Source of the DNA: Desulfobacterales bacterium
GTDB lineage: Bacteria > Desulfobacterota > Desulfobacteria > Desulfobacterales > Desulfobacteraceae
Length of the DNA: 6,502 nt
Reading direction: 5' to 3'
Assembly (NCBI GenBank): GCA_022361135.1
Contig: JAKSBM010000034.1
Span: forward strand, 1 to 6,502
The position numbers and the translations under genes are program-made. The notes under the pieces are model-generated. The model saw only the letters and a list, made by a program, of their open reading frames with translations, searched no databases and was not told the DNA's origin. Of this stretch, positions 1 to 5,406 are shown piece by piece (position 1 is the first letter of the stretch; each line of letters starts with the position of its first letter).

Positions 1-240
1 CCCCTTTACCTGGGGCTGCGGCAGTGGGCCAGGGAGAAAAACCAGGACATCCCCTGGTGGCAGGTGGCCATGATGTATGGTTGCTTTGTTTCATTCTGCC
101 TGGTGGTGGCCGGGGGCATGACCCTGGCCGGGGAGTATGAAACCCGGGCCGGTCTCTATTTCATCGGCTTCCTGGGCACCGCCCATGTGGTGGTGGCCGC
201 CCTCATGGGCCGGTTCTTTGTTTTCCAGACCCGGAAGTGA
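1..240 (+). CDS. Integral membrane protein, C-terminal fragment (5' end outside window)
   Basis: The frame is open from the first base and ends at a TGA at 238-240, giving the last 79 residues of a protein. A polar, Trp-containing segment (about residues 8-22 of the fragment) is followed by two hydrophobic stretches that look like membrane helices, roughly residues 22-42 and 50-72. They are joined by a short loop containing GEYETR, and the protein ends in a basic tail (QTRK). Codon use matches the confident genes nearby. No catalytic or cofactor motif is visible and I do not recognise the family. The next gene begins 10 bases after the stop, so the two are probably co-transcribed. That places this protein in the context of a membrane redox protein, but its function is unknown. 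Confidence 0.7.
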   Translation, partial: PLYLGLRQWAREKNQDIPWWQVAMMYGCFVSFCLVVAGGMTLAGEYETRAGLYFIGFLGTAHVVVAALMGRFFVFQTRK

Positions 241-250
241 TGATTTGACC

Positions 251-1390
251 ATGGTTGAGAAATTGAAAAAGCTGTTTGCCCTGGGATCCATCTTGATCCT
301 GGGGCTGGCCTGGCTGGGGGGGCAGTCCCGCTCCCACCAGGCCCTGGAAAGCCGGATCGGGGAAATGATCCCCGGCCTGGAATCCCTGGAAAAGGTGGAG
401 ACCGGGATTTACCGGGGACAGACCCGGGATGGCCTTGAATGCACCATTGCCCTGGCCACCCGCCCCAGCTATGGCGGCCCCTTGACCGTGGCCCTGGTGG
501 TGGGGCCGGATTCCCGGGTGGTCCAGGCCGGAATCCTTGGGAGCACCGACACCCGAAGCTTCCTCCAGCGGGTGGTGGACCATGGAATCCTGGATGCACA
601 TGTGGGGGCAGCCCTGGATGGGTTGCCCCGGGTGGACGGCGTCTCCGGGGCCACCCTCTCATCGGATGCCGTGATCCAGGGCCTGGCCCGGGCCGGGGAA
701 TCTATCCTGGGCCGTCCGTCCGTGGAACCCTCCCTGTTTTCCCCTTCAAAATCCGAGTGGGTGAAGCTGGGGGGAACCCTGGTCTTGTTTGCCTGGGCCC
801 TGGTTCTGGTGCGTTTGAAACCCGGTCCGGGGCGGCGGTGGGGACGGCGGTTGCTCTCCCTGGCTTCCCTGGTGACCCTGGGGTTTCTCTGGGGATCTCC
901 CTTTTCCCTTTCCTCCCTGGGGCTGATTCTATCGGGCATGTGGCAACGGGGCTTGGCCTCTTGGGCAGCTGTGCTCTGCATGGCATTGGCCGTTGTGCTG
1001 TTTCTGGTCACCCGGAAAAACCTTTATTGTGCCCATATCTGTCCCTTTGGCACCCTCCAGGCCGGATTGGGGAAAATCACCCGCTGTCCCGCCCCCGGAT
1101 CCAAGTCCTGGATGGCCTGGGTGGCCCGGGGGACCACGTTGGCCGCCCTGGCCGCCGCCCTTTATTACCGGGATCCGTCGCTGGCTTCCTATGAACCCTT
1201 TGCCATGGCCTTCAGTTTCATTGGGTCACCCTGGATGTATGGGTTGACCCTGGGAATTCTTCTGGCTTCCCTCCTGGTCCATCGCCCCTGGTGTAAATTG
1301 TTCTGCCCGGTGAATGCCATCTTTGATTACCTCAGGTTCATGCGCAGGTGGTTGAAAAATTTTCCCGGGAAAAGGAGGAACCATGGATAA
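251..1390 (+). CDS. NosR/NirI-like FMN-binding, [4Fe-4S] membrane redox protein
   Basis: 379 residues from ATG 251; a GGAAG at 233-237 could serve as ribosome binding site. The frame stays open upstream to 137, but that part overlaps the previous gene. Seen: an N-terminal membrane helix (about 8-24), then an extracytoplasmic region ending in DGVSGAT (129-135). This is the flavin-attachment-type motif of the FMN_bind family (NqrC, RnfG, NosR), with Thr135 as the candidate phosphoester-linked residue. Several membrane helices follow (about 172-190, 200-235, 236-257, 288-305, 318-340). Two CxxxCP motifs, C260-C264 and C348-C352, lie next to membrane helices as in the Fer4_5 part of NosR, NirI and NapH; there is also a lone C279-P. 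Family knowledge suggests electron transfer across or at the cytoplasmic membrane. It is much shorter than classical NosR (about 700 residues, from memory) and lacks the C-terminal CxxCxxCxxxCP ferredoxin clusters. Donor and acceptor cannot be told from the window. Confidence 0.85.
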   Translation: MVEKLKKLFALGSILILGLAWLGGQSRSHQALESRIGEMIPGLESLEKVETGIYRGQTRDGLECTIALATRPSYGGPLTVALVVGPDSRVVQAGILGSTDTRSFLQRVVDHGILDAHVGAALDGLPRVDGVSGATLSSDAVIQGLARAGESILGRPSVEPSLFSPSKSEWVKLGGTLVLFAWALVLVRLKPGPGRRWGRRLLSLASLVTLGFLWGSPFSLSSLGLILSGMWQRGLASWAAVLCMALAVVLFLVTRKNLYCAHICPFGTLQAGLGKITRCPAPGSKSWMAWVARGTTLAALAAALYYRDPSLASYEPFAMAFSFIGSPWMYGLTLGILLASLLVHRPWCKLFCPVNAIFDYLRFMRRWLKNFPGKRRNHG

Positions 1391-1595
1391 AAGAAAATGG
1401 ATGACTTTGGCGATATTTCTGCTCTTCTCCGGTCTGGTCTGGGGAGAATGGGTTCTGCGCTGGCAGGGGGCCTCCTCCGAGGAGAGCCAGGCCGGTATGT
1501 ATTCTTCAAAACCGGTGGCCCGTGCCACGGTCCAACCTAAGGCAGAGAAGGATTACGGCAAGCTCATCGAAGCCGCCGATACCATCCGCCATTGA
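1383..1595 (+). CDS. Small membrane-anchored hypothetical protein (70 aa)
   Basis: ATG 1383 lies inside the last codons of the flavoprotein gene (8-base overlap). It follows a strong AAGGAGGA at 1372-1379, which supports real, translationally coupled expression. The product starts with a basic tip (MDKRK), then a single hydrophobic segment (about residues 6-21) that can act as a signal anchor. A polar tail of about 48 residues follows, rich in Ser, Glu, Ala and Lys and ending EAADTIRH. There are no cysteines or recognisable motifs. It is probably a small subunit or accessory partner of the upstream redox protein, but this rests only on gene position. The stop is a lone TGA; the same frame then stays open to 1964, so this could also be the first part of a longer, interrupted protein. 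Confidence 0.6.
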   Translation: MDKRKWMTLAIFLLFSGLVWGEWVLRWQGASSEESQAGMYSSKPVARATVQPKAEKDYGKLIEAADTIRH

Positions 1596-1633
1596 TCCCT
1601 TTCCACGCCGGGTGCCGCCCTTTGCAATTGGCC

Positions 1634-1662
1634 GGGGATCCTCCTTGACAGCCAGGATCCCC
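1634..1662. repeat. Inner inverted repeat, 9-bp perfect arms
   Basis: GGGGATCCT at 1634-1642 pairs exactly with AGGATCCCC at 1654-1662 across an 11-base loop (1643-1653). The loop contains the -35-like hexamer TTGACA. No T-run follows, so it is not a typical intrinsic terminator. Confidence 0.6.
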
Positions 1663-1673
1663 TGGTCTATGAC
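1645..1673 (+). promoter_or_regulatory. Possible sigma70-type promoter
   Basis: A perfect -35 consensus TTGACA (1645-1650) is followed after exactly 17 bases by TATGAC (1668-1673), which matches 4 of 6 positions of TATAAT. Transcription would start near 1680 and give a leader of about 155 bases before the gene at 1837. The hexamer sits in the loop of the inner inverted repeat, so a protein bound to that repeat could block it. The GC-rich setting and the lack of any other support keep confidence low. Confidence 0.35.
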
Positions 1674-1700
1674 AGCCGTGGTGGCGGGTGGCCAATTGAA

Positions 1701-1718
1701 CCGGGGCGGTTGCCCCGG
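1701..1718. repeat. Short GC-rich hairpin, 7-bp stem
   Basis: CCGGGGC at 1701-1707 pairs with GCCCCGG at 1712-1718 around the tetraloop GGTT. It begins two bases after the outer inverted repeat ends, so the three repeats form one continuous structured block. No T-run follows it. Confidence 0.55.
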
Positions 1719-1836
1719 CCCCTGTCCATTTACTGGGGGCCGGTCCAAACGGAGGGATGGATTCGATTCCAGGGCCGGAGTGAAACCGGAATTTCCCCTG
1801 TCCACCCTATTTATGTAAAGAGGATGCCGGATTTAA

Positions 1837-2331
1837 ATGAGGATGCAGGCCTTGATAGCTCCTGGACAAATTCGAAGGTTGGGGAATCCATGGCCGCTGT
1901 TGGTTCTGTTGGTTCTGGTGGTATGGATTGGACTGTCCATTCCATTGATTTCCAGGGCCAATGATCGGGTGGAAGGGCTGCCCATGTCTGCCGATTGCCC
2001 CGATGCCGTCATTTCCAGCGCCCTGGACACCAGCCGTTCCGCCCTGGGGATTCGTTTGGAGGCAGCCGGTGATTCCTGCACCATCTCCGGCAGGGTGGGG
2101 GGAGAGCATATCTCCTACATCGGTGTTTCCGGTCCCGGGGGAACCCGGTATGTCCTTTCCTTTATCCCGGTCCAGGGCAAGCCCGGTCTTTTTCCGGCCT
2201 GGCCCGATGGCCTGGAAATTTCGCCGGGTGAAGAAAAAGAGATCTCCATTCCCATGGATGCACCGGGATTTGTCCTGGGCATCTCCGCCCATCCTTACGG
2301 TGAATATCGCTTCACCCTTACCCGCCAATAG
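1837..2331 (+). CDS. Exported or membrane-anchored hypothetical protein (164 aa)
   Basis: The start is ATG 1837; ATG 1843 (two codons on) is an alternative, and AAGAGGA at 1818-1824 is a rather distant ribosome site. Residues 1-18 include basic residues. A strong hydrophobic segment follows (about 19-38, rich in Leu and Val), then SRA-ND at 39-43, a plausible signal peptidase I site after Ala41. The remaining roughly 120 residues are extracytoplasmic by this reading. They look beta-rich, with many Gly, Ser and Pro, and hold only two cysteines, C54 and C81, which could form a disulfide. The segment SGRVGGEHISYIGVSGPGG and the late AWPDGLEISPGEEKEI part suggest a small beta-sandwich, but I do not recognise the family. 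A terminator follows closely, so this is the last gene of its transcript. Confidence 0.65.
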   Translation: MRMQALIAPGQIRRLGNPWPLLVLLVLVVWIGLSIPLISRANDRVEGLPMSADCPDAVISSALDTSRSALGIRLEAAGDSCTISGRVGGEHISYIGVSGPGGTRYVLSFIPVQGKPGLFPAWPDGLEISPGEEKEISIPMDAPGFVLGISAHPYGEYRFTLTRQ

Positions 2332-2361
2332 GGAGCCATTTCCCAACCGGATTTCATCTGC

Positions 2362-2391
2362 TTGACAGCCCCGTGGCCGACGGGGTATTTT
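2362..2391 (+). promoter_or_regulatory. Possible promoter overlapping the terminator
   Basis: TTGACA (2362-2367) lies 18 bases before TATTTT (2386-2391, 4 of 6 matches to the -10 consensus). The whole terminator hairpin fits in the spacer. If used, it would drive the amidohydrolase gene with a leader of about 130 bases. That leader (2393-2516) is markedly pyrimidine-rich and contains no other gene. The pair may be a coincidence of the terminator T-run. Confidence 0.25.
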
Positions 2392-2392
2392 T
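2369..2392 (+). terminator. Intrinsic terminator after the 164-aa gene
   Basis: CCCCGT (2369-2374) pairs with ACGGGG (2380-2385) around the loop GGCCG and is followed by TATTTTT (2386-2392). It lies 37 bases after the stop codon at 2331 and marks the end of the left-hand transcript. Confidence 0.8.
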
Positions 2393-2516
2393 AAAACATC
2401 TTTATCCTTCCCCTGTTTGTGTCCTGCTTTTTTTCTTTGCATGATCCCCTTTAACCGTCTTTCCATTTCATTATTCCCTTCTCCATCGCACGGCCATGGG
2501 GTTTCCATCCCTATTT

Positions 2517-2522
2517 AGGAGG
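2517..2522 (+). promoter_or_regulatory. Ribosome binding site that decides the amidohydrolase start
   Basis: AGGAGG is only one base from ATG 2524, too close for initiation there. It is 10 bases from ATG 2533 and 19 from ATG 2542. ATG 2533 is therefore the most likely start. Confidence 0.65.
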
Positions 2523-2532
2523 TATGAGTTCA

Positions 2533-3606
2533 ATGAGTACCATGAATATTTCCCTGGAAAAGGAACGGGAGGCATTGCCCGAGGACCGGGCTGTGGTGCC
2601 GGTGGTGGACATGCATCTTCACTATGTGGATTTTCTCCAGCACACCGATTCCTTTGAAACCCACAGGGATCTGGAGAGCGGCCGGGCCGTCACCGGCCTG
2701 GTTAAGGCCATGGAAGATGGGAACATCTCCCGGAACCTGGTCTTTGGCCTGCCCGTGAAAAAGAAGTGGGAGTGGTTTGAGCCCCGCAGCCCCCATTATT
2801 ACCTGTCCGATAATTCCCGCTGCATCCATTGGCCCTCCACCGATGAAATGGTGGCCCAGGATTACATGAAATTGTCCCGGGAGGTCCAGGGTCGCATCGC
2901 CCCCACCCTGGCCGGTTTCGATCCCACCGATTGTTTTGCCGTGGATTATGTCCAGGCCATGTTCCATAAATATCCCTTCTGGAAGGGGGTGGGGGAGGTC
3001 CTGCTGCGCCACGACGATCTCACCAACCTCACCCTGGGGGAAATCCCCCGGGCCAACCATCCGGCCCTTTTCCCCATCTATGACTTCTGTGCGGACAAGC
3101 AGGTCCCCATCTGCCTCCACCAGAACAGTACCAGTGTGGGGTCGGTGCTCACCCGCAAGGGGAATGATCCCTATATCTATCTCCATGAATTGGAGGAGGC
3201 GCTTGAAAAATTTCCCCAGACGACATTTGTCTGGGCCCATTGCGGGGTCTCCCGCCGGGTGATCCATCCGGAATACCACCGCATGCTTATCGGGATGATG
3301 CAGCAATATCCCAACCTCCACCTGGATCTTTCCTGGCTGGTCTATGAAAATTGCGTCTGCGAACCCCGGAAGGACAAGACCAGTCCTTTGGTTCCCAAGG
3401 ATGTCTGGATCCTGGAGGTGATTGAGCCCTATGCCGATCGCATCATGCTGGGGTCAGACCTTTGCGGCCATTTTTCCACCCTGGGGAAAACCATGGCCCG
3501 GTATAACCTTTTGCTCCGGGCCCTGTCGGACACGGCCCGGGACCAGGTGGCCCGGATCAATGCCGAGCGCCTTTATTTCCCCGAATCCGTGCTGCCGGAG
3601 CTTTAA
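2533..3606 (+). CDS. Amidohydrolase-2 family metal-dependent hydrolase (ACMSD-like TIM barrel)
   Basis: 357 residues from ATG 2533 (360 if ATG 2524 is used). Numbering from 2524, the metal-binding pattern of the amidohydrolase superfamily is complete. HLH at 31-33 follows a beta-strand-like VVPVVD; VGE has Glu158; LHQNS has His199; WAHCG has His239; LGSDLCGH has Asp312. The spacing fits PF04909 enzymes, which hydrolyse or decarboxylate small carboxylic substrates with a divalent metal, usually zinc. There is no signal peptide, so it should be cytoplasmic. The C-terminus (RINAERLYF) resembles the usual family ending where the barrel closes on a helix. The substrate cannot be told. It has its own leader and terminator, so it looks monocistronic. 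It lies directly upstream of a dicarboxylate-type sensor system, which hints at a carboxylate substrate, but this is inference only. Confidence 0.88.
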   Translation: MSTMNISLEKEREALPEDRAVVPVVDMHLHYVDFLQHTDSFETHRDLESGRAVTGLVKAMEDGNISRNLVFGLPVKKKWEWFEPRSPHYYLSDNSRCIHWPSTDEMVAQDYMKLSREVQGRIAPTLAGFDPTDCFAVDYVQAMFHKYPFWKGVGEVLLRHDDLTNLTLGEIPRANHPALFPIYDFCADKQVPICLHQNSTSVGSVLTRKGNDPYIYLHELEEALEKFPQTTFVWAHCGVSRRVIHPEYHRMLIGMMQQYPNLHLDLSWLVYENCVCEPRKDKTSPLVPKDVWILEVIEPYADRIMLGSDLCGHFSTLGKTMARYNLLLRALSDTARDQVARINAERLYFPESVLPEL

Positions 3607-3646
3607 TTCGACCGGGTCCGGTTCCATTCGGCCCCGTTGAATTTTT
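3605..3646 (+). terminator. Strong intrinsic terminator overlapping the amidohydrolase stop codon
   Basis: The left arm 3605-3620 begins with the last two bases of the TAA stop and pairs with 3629-3643. This gives 15 pairs including one G-U, with one C-C mismatch (3613/3635) and a bulged T at 3617. The loop is 3621-3628 and a run of five T follows at 3642-3646. It separates the amidohydrolase transcript from the two-component genes. Confidence 0.8.
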
Positions 3647-3745
3647 CCAAATCCGTCTTATCTATTTAATCACCCCTGGCGGGGAGTGGAGGCCGGCCGT
3701 CGGTTCCCATTCCCCGCCTTAATTCTTCTGAAGTCAGGTGAATGG
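3647..3745 (+). promoter_or_regulatory. Probable promoter region of the two-component operon (hexamers unclear)
   Basis: A new promoter is expected here because a terminator precedes it. An AT-rich island (3656-3670) contains TTTAAT at 3665-3670, close to a -10 sequence, but no good -35 lies 16-18 bases upstream. TTGAAT at 3637-3642 with TATCTA at 3659-3664 is a weaker pairing. I see no clear operator repeat. Confidence 0.3.
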
Positions 3746-5398
3746 ATGACTCCCCAATTTCCCAGGCCCCTGCAGGCCCTGGTCCTTAAATTGTTCCCCG
3801 CCTCCCTCCAGGGGCAGATGCTCATTCTGGTCTTTCTGGTGGTTTCCGGTGCCATTTTCGTTTCCGGCGCTATTTTTGCCACCTTCATCGGGAATATTTC
3901 CAAGCAGCAGATCAGTAAACGGGCCCTGGACATCGGCCATACGGTGGCCCGGATGCCCCTGGTTCAGGAAACCCTGGCCACGGGCCATGATCCCCAGGGT
4001 CGCCTCCAGGCCCTGGCCGAAGCCGTGCGCCGGGAGACCGGGGCCCAGTTCATCGTGGTGGCGGACAGTCAAAGTCGCCGGTTTTCCCACCCCGATCCCC
4101 ATAAGATCGGCAAACCCTTTGTGGGGGGGGATGAAAAAAAGGCCCTGGAACTGGGTCTTTCCTATACATCGGAAGCCGTGGGAACCCTGGGGCCCTCCCT
4201 GCGCAGCATCGTTCCCGTTCGGGGGGGATCTGGGGAGGTGGTTGGTTTTGTCTCCGTGGGCTATCTCCAAACCCAGGTGGTGGAGACCATCCAGGGTTAC
4301 CAGCGGGAGCCGGCCACCCTGATTTTCATGCTTTTTGTGGTGGTCCTCCTGGGGGCCACGGGCATTGCCCGGTATGTGAAAATCCAGACCCTGGGCTTGG
4401 AGCCCCGGGAGATCGCCTCCCTTTATTTGGACCGCCAGGCCATATTGGAAACCATCCAGAACGGGATCATCGCCGTGGACGAACACGGGGTGATTCGGCT
4501 GATTAATCCGGCGGCCCGGGCCTTGCTTTCCCTGGGGAGCGAGGCCGATCTCATCGGCAGGAAGGTGGATGAGGTCTTTGCCGATACCGATTACCTGGCC
4601 CTCCTGGGGGCCGGTGGCGGGGCCGCCCTCCAGGAGGTCCACGCCGAGGGCCGGGCCTTCCTCTACACGGCCGTGCCCATTTCCTATGCCGGAGCGGTCC
4701 ACGGCATGGTGGCCAGTTTCCAATCCATGGAGGATTTTTACAAGCTGCGCCAGGAGTTGCGCCAGACCCGTGAGTTCTCCGACATGCTCCGGATCCAGGC
4801 CCACGAATATTCCAACAAGCTCCATACCCTGGCCGGCATGCTCCAGATGGAGGCATACGGCGAGGCCCTGGAGCTGGTCACCCGGGAAAGCACCGGGATC
4901 CAGAGTCTGATTCAGACCCTGACCGGGGCTGTCCCCCATCCCCCCCTGGCCGCCATTATCATGGGCAAATACAACCGGGCCCTGGAAATGAAGGTGGAGT
5001 TCTGTTTTAATCCGGATTCCACCATGGCCCGGATTCCGGAAGGATATGATTTCGAACGGCTGGTCACCATTGTGGGAAATCTTTTGGACAATGCCCTGGA
5101 AGCGGCTTCGGGGTTTCACCATCGTCCCCCCCGGATTCAGCTTTTCATGACCGACATCGGCCATGATTTGATTTTCGAGATCGAGGATTCCGGCCCGGGG
5201 GTGGCCGTGGCGGACCAGGGGAAAATTTTTGAAAAGAATTACACGAGTAAGGGCCGGGACAACGGTCCCGGGAGCATCCACGGGGTGGGCCTCTTTCTGG
5301 TGGATCAATATGTCAAGGAGCTGGGCGGCCATATCATGGTGTCCAAGGGCGAGTTGGGCGGGGCCCTGTTTACCCTGAGTCTGCCCCGCATGGGATGA
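3746..5398 (+). CDS. DcuS/CitA-type membrane sensor histidine kinase
   Basis: 550 residues from ATG 3746, preceded by AGGTGA at 3736-3741. A GTG at 3686 would add 20 residues but lacks a well-placed ribosome site. Layout: helix TM1 (about 25-48); a periplasmic sensor domain of the CitA/DcuS sCache type (about 50-188) with R112-F-S-H115, F125-VGGD and LGPSLR153; TM2 (about 190-208); a cytoplasmic PAS domain (about 225-335); and an H-box with candidate phospho-acceptor His353 in QAHEYSNKLH, the Spo0B-like type of this family. The HATPase_c domain has N-box N445-N449, D481-S-G-P-G485, F495 with TSKG, and G513-V-G515. All catalytic motifs are present, so it should be active. Arg112, His115, Phe125 and Arg153 match the spacing of the DcuS ligand residues as I remember them. 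It probably senses external C4-dicarboxylates or a related carboxylate and phosphorylates the regulator encoded next. Confidence 0.92.
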   Translation: MTPQFPRPLQALVLKLFPASLQGQMLILVFLVVSGAIFVSGAIFATFIGNISKQQISKRALDIGHTVARMPLVQETLATGHDPQGRLQALAEAVRRETGAQFIVVADSQSRRFSHPDPHKIGKPFVGGDEKKALELGLSYTSEAVGTLGPSLRSIVPVRGGSGEVVGFVSVGYLQTQVVETIQGYQREPATLIFMLFVVVLLGATGIARYVKIQTLGLEPREIASLYLDRQAILETIQNGIIAVDEHGVIRLINPAARALLSLGSEADLIGRKVDEVFADTDYLALLGAGGGAALQEVHAEGRAFLYTAVPISYAGAVHGMVASFQSMEDFYKLRQELRQTREFSDMLRIQAHEYSNKLHTLAGMLQMEAYGEALELVTRESTGIQSLIQTLTGAVPHPPLAAIIMGKYNRALEMKVEFCFNPDSTMARIPEGYDFERLVTIVGNLLDNALEAASGFHHRPPRIQLFMTDIGHDLIFEIEDSGPGVAVADQGKIFEKNYTSKGRDNGPGSIHGVGLFLVDQYVKELGGHIMVSKGELGGALFTLSLPRMG

Positions 5399-5402
5399 GG
5401 AG
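5398..5402 (+). promoter_or_regulatory. Ribosome binding site that decides the response regulator start
   Basis: AGGAG starts at the last base of the kinase stop codon and ends four bases before ATG 5407. The alternative ATG 5395, which overlaps the kinase stop as ATGA, has no ribosome site upstream. ATG 5407 is therefore preferred. Confidence 0.6.
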
Positions 5403-5406
5403 TGGA

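Larger units (their letters stand above)
1625..1698. repeat. Outer inverted repeat, 9-bp perfect arms
   Basis: CAATTGGCC at 1625-1633 is the exact reverse complement of GGCCAATTG at 1690-1698. The arms enclose 56 bases that contain another perfect inverted repeat. Both arms contain the self-complementary core CAATTG. It could be a protein-binding operator pair or the base of a branched RNA structure. Confidence 0.6.
1596..1836. other. 241-bp stretch without a convincing gene, rich in inverted repeats
   Basis: Two plus-strand frames are open here: the continuation of the 70-residue gene's frame after its TGA, and an Arg/Pro-rich frame ending at 1818. Neither has both a good start and protein-like composition. 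The stretch holds three inverted repeats (1625-1698, 1634-1662, 1701-1718) and a promoter-like pair (1645-1673). It also holds a 10-base direct repeat CCCCTGTCCA at 1719-1728 and 1795-1804. It may be a structured leader for the next gene, a decayed coding region, or both. Confidence 0.5.

Noticed and set aside
439..1194. + strand open frame (251 codons) inside the flavoprotein gene
   Set aside because: Gly/Pro-rich shadow of the flavoprotein in another frame; the flavoprotein frame has the FMN and CxxxCP motifs.
1593..1662. TGA 1593 as a selenocysteine codon with the inner hairpin as SECIS
   Set aside because: The hairpin begins about 40 bases after the TGA, too far for a typical bacterial SECIS, and nothing around the TGA resembles a redox motif. 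Kept only as a minor option in the finding on the interrupted frame.
1522..1818. + strand open frame (98 codons) spanning the repeat-rich stretch
   Set aside because: Arg/Pro/Ser-rich composition, no ribosome binding site, and start inside the 70-residue gene; it looks like a frame opened by chance in GC-rich DNA.
1807..2508. - strand open frame (233 codons) across the 164-residue gene and the following terminator
   Set aside because: It runs through a clear + strand terminator and the pyrimidine-rich leader, and its product is Gly/Asn/Gln-rich with no membrane or domain signal.
2530..3321. - strand open frame (263 codons) opposite the amidohydrolase
   Set aside because: The product is low-complexity Gly/His/Ile-rich sequence with no family features, and the + strand carries the complete metal-binding pattern.
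3686..3745. GTG 3686 as the sensor kinase start
   Set aside because: It lacks a spaced ribosome binding site and would add a 20-residue stretch before the usual short N-terminal tail; ATG 3746 has AGGTGA just upstream.
3734..5332. Long - strand open frame (532 codons) opposite the sensor kinase
   Set aside because: It mirrors the codon pattern of the kinase in GC-rich DNA, gives a His/Gly/Pro-rich product without motifs, and the kinase on the other strand is unmistakable.
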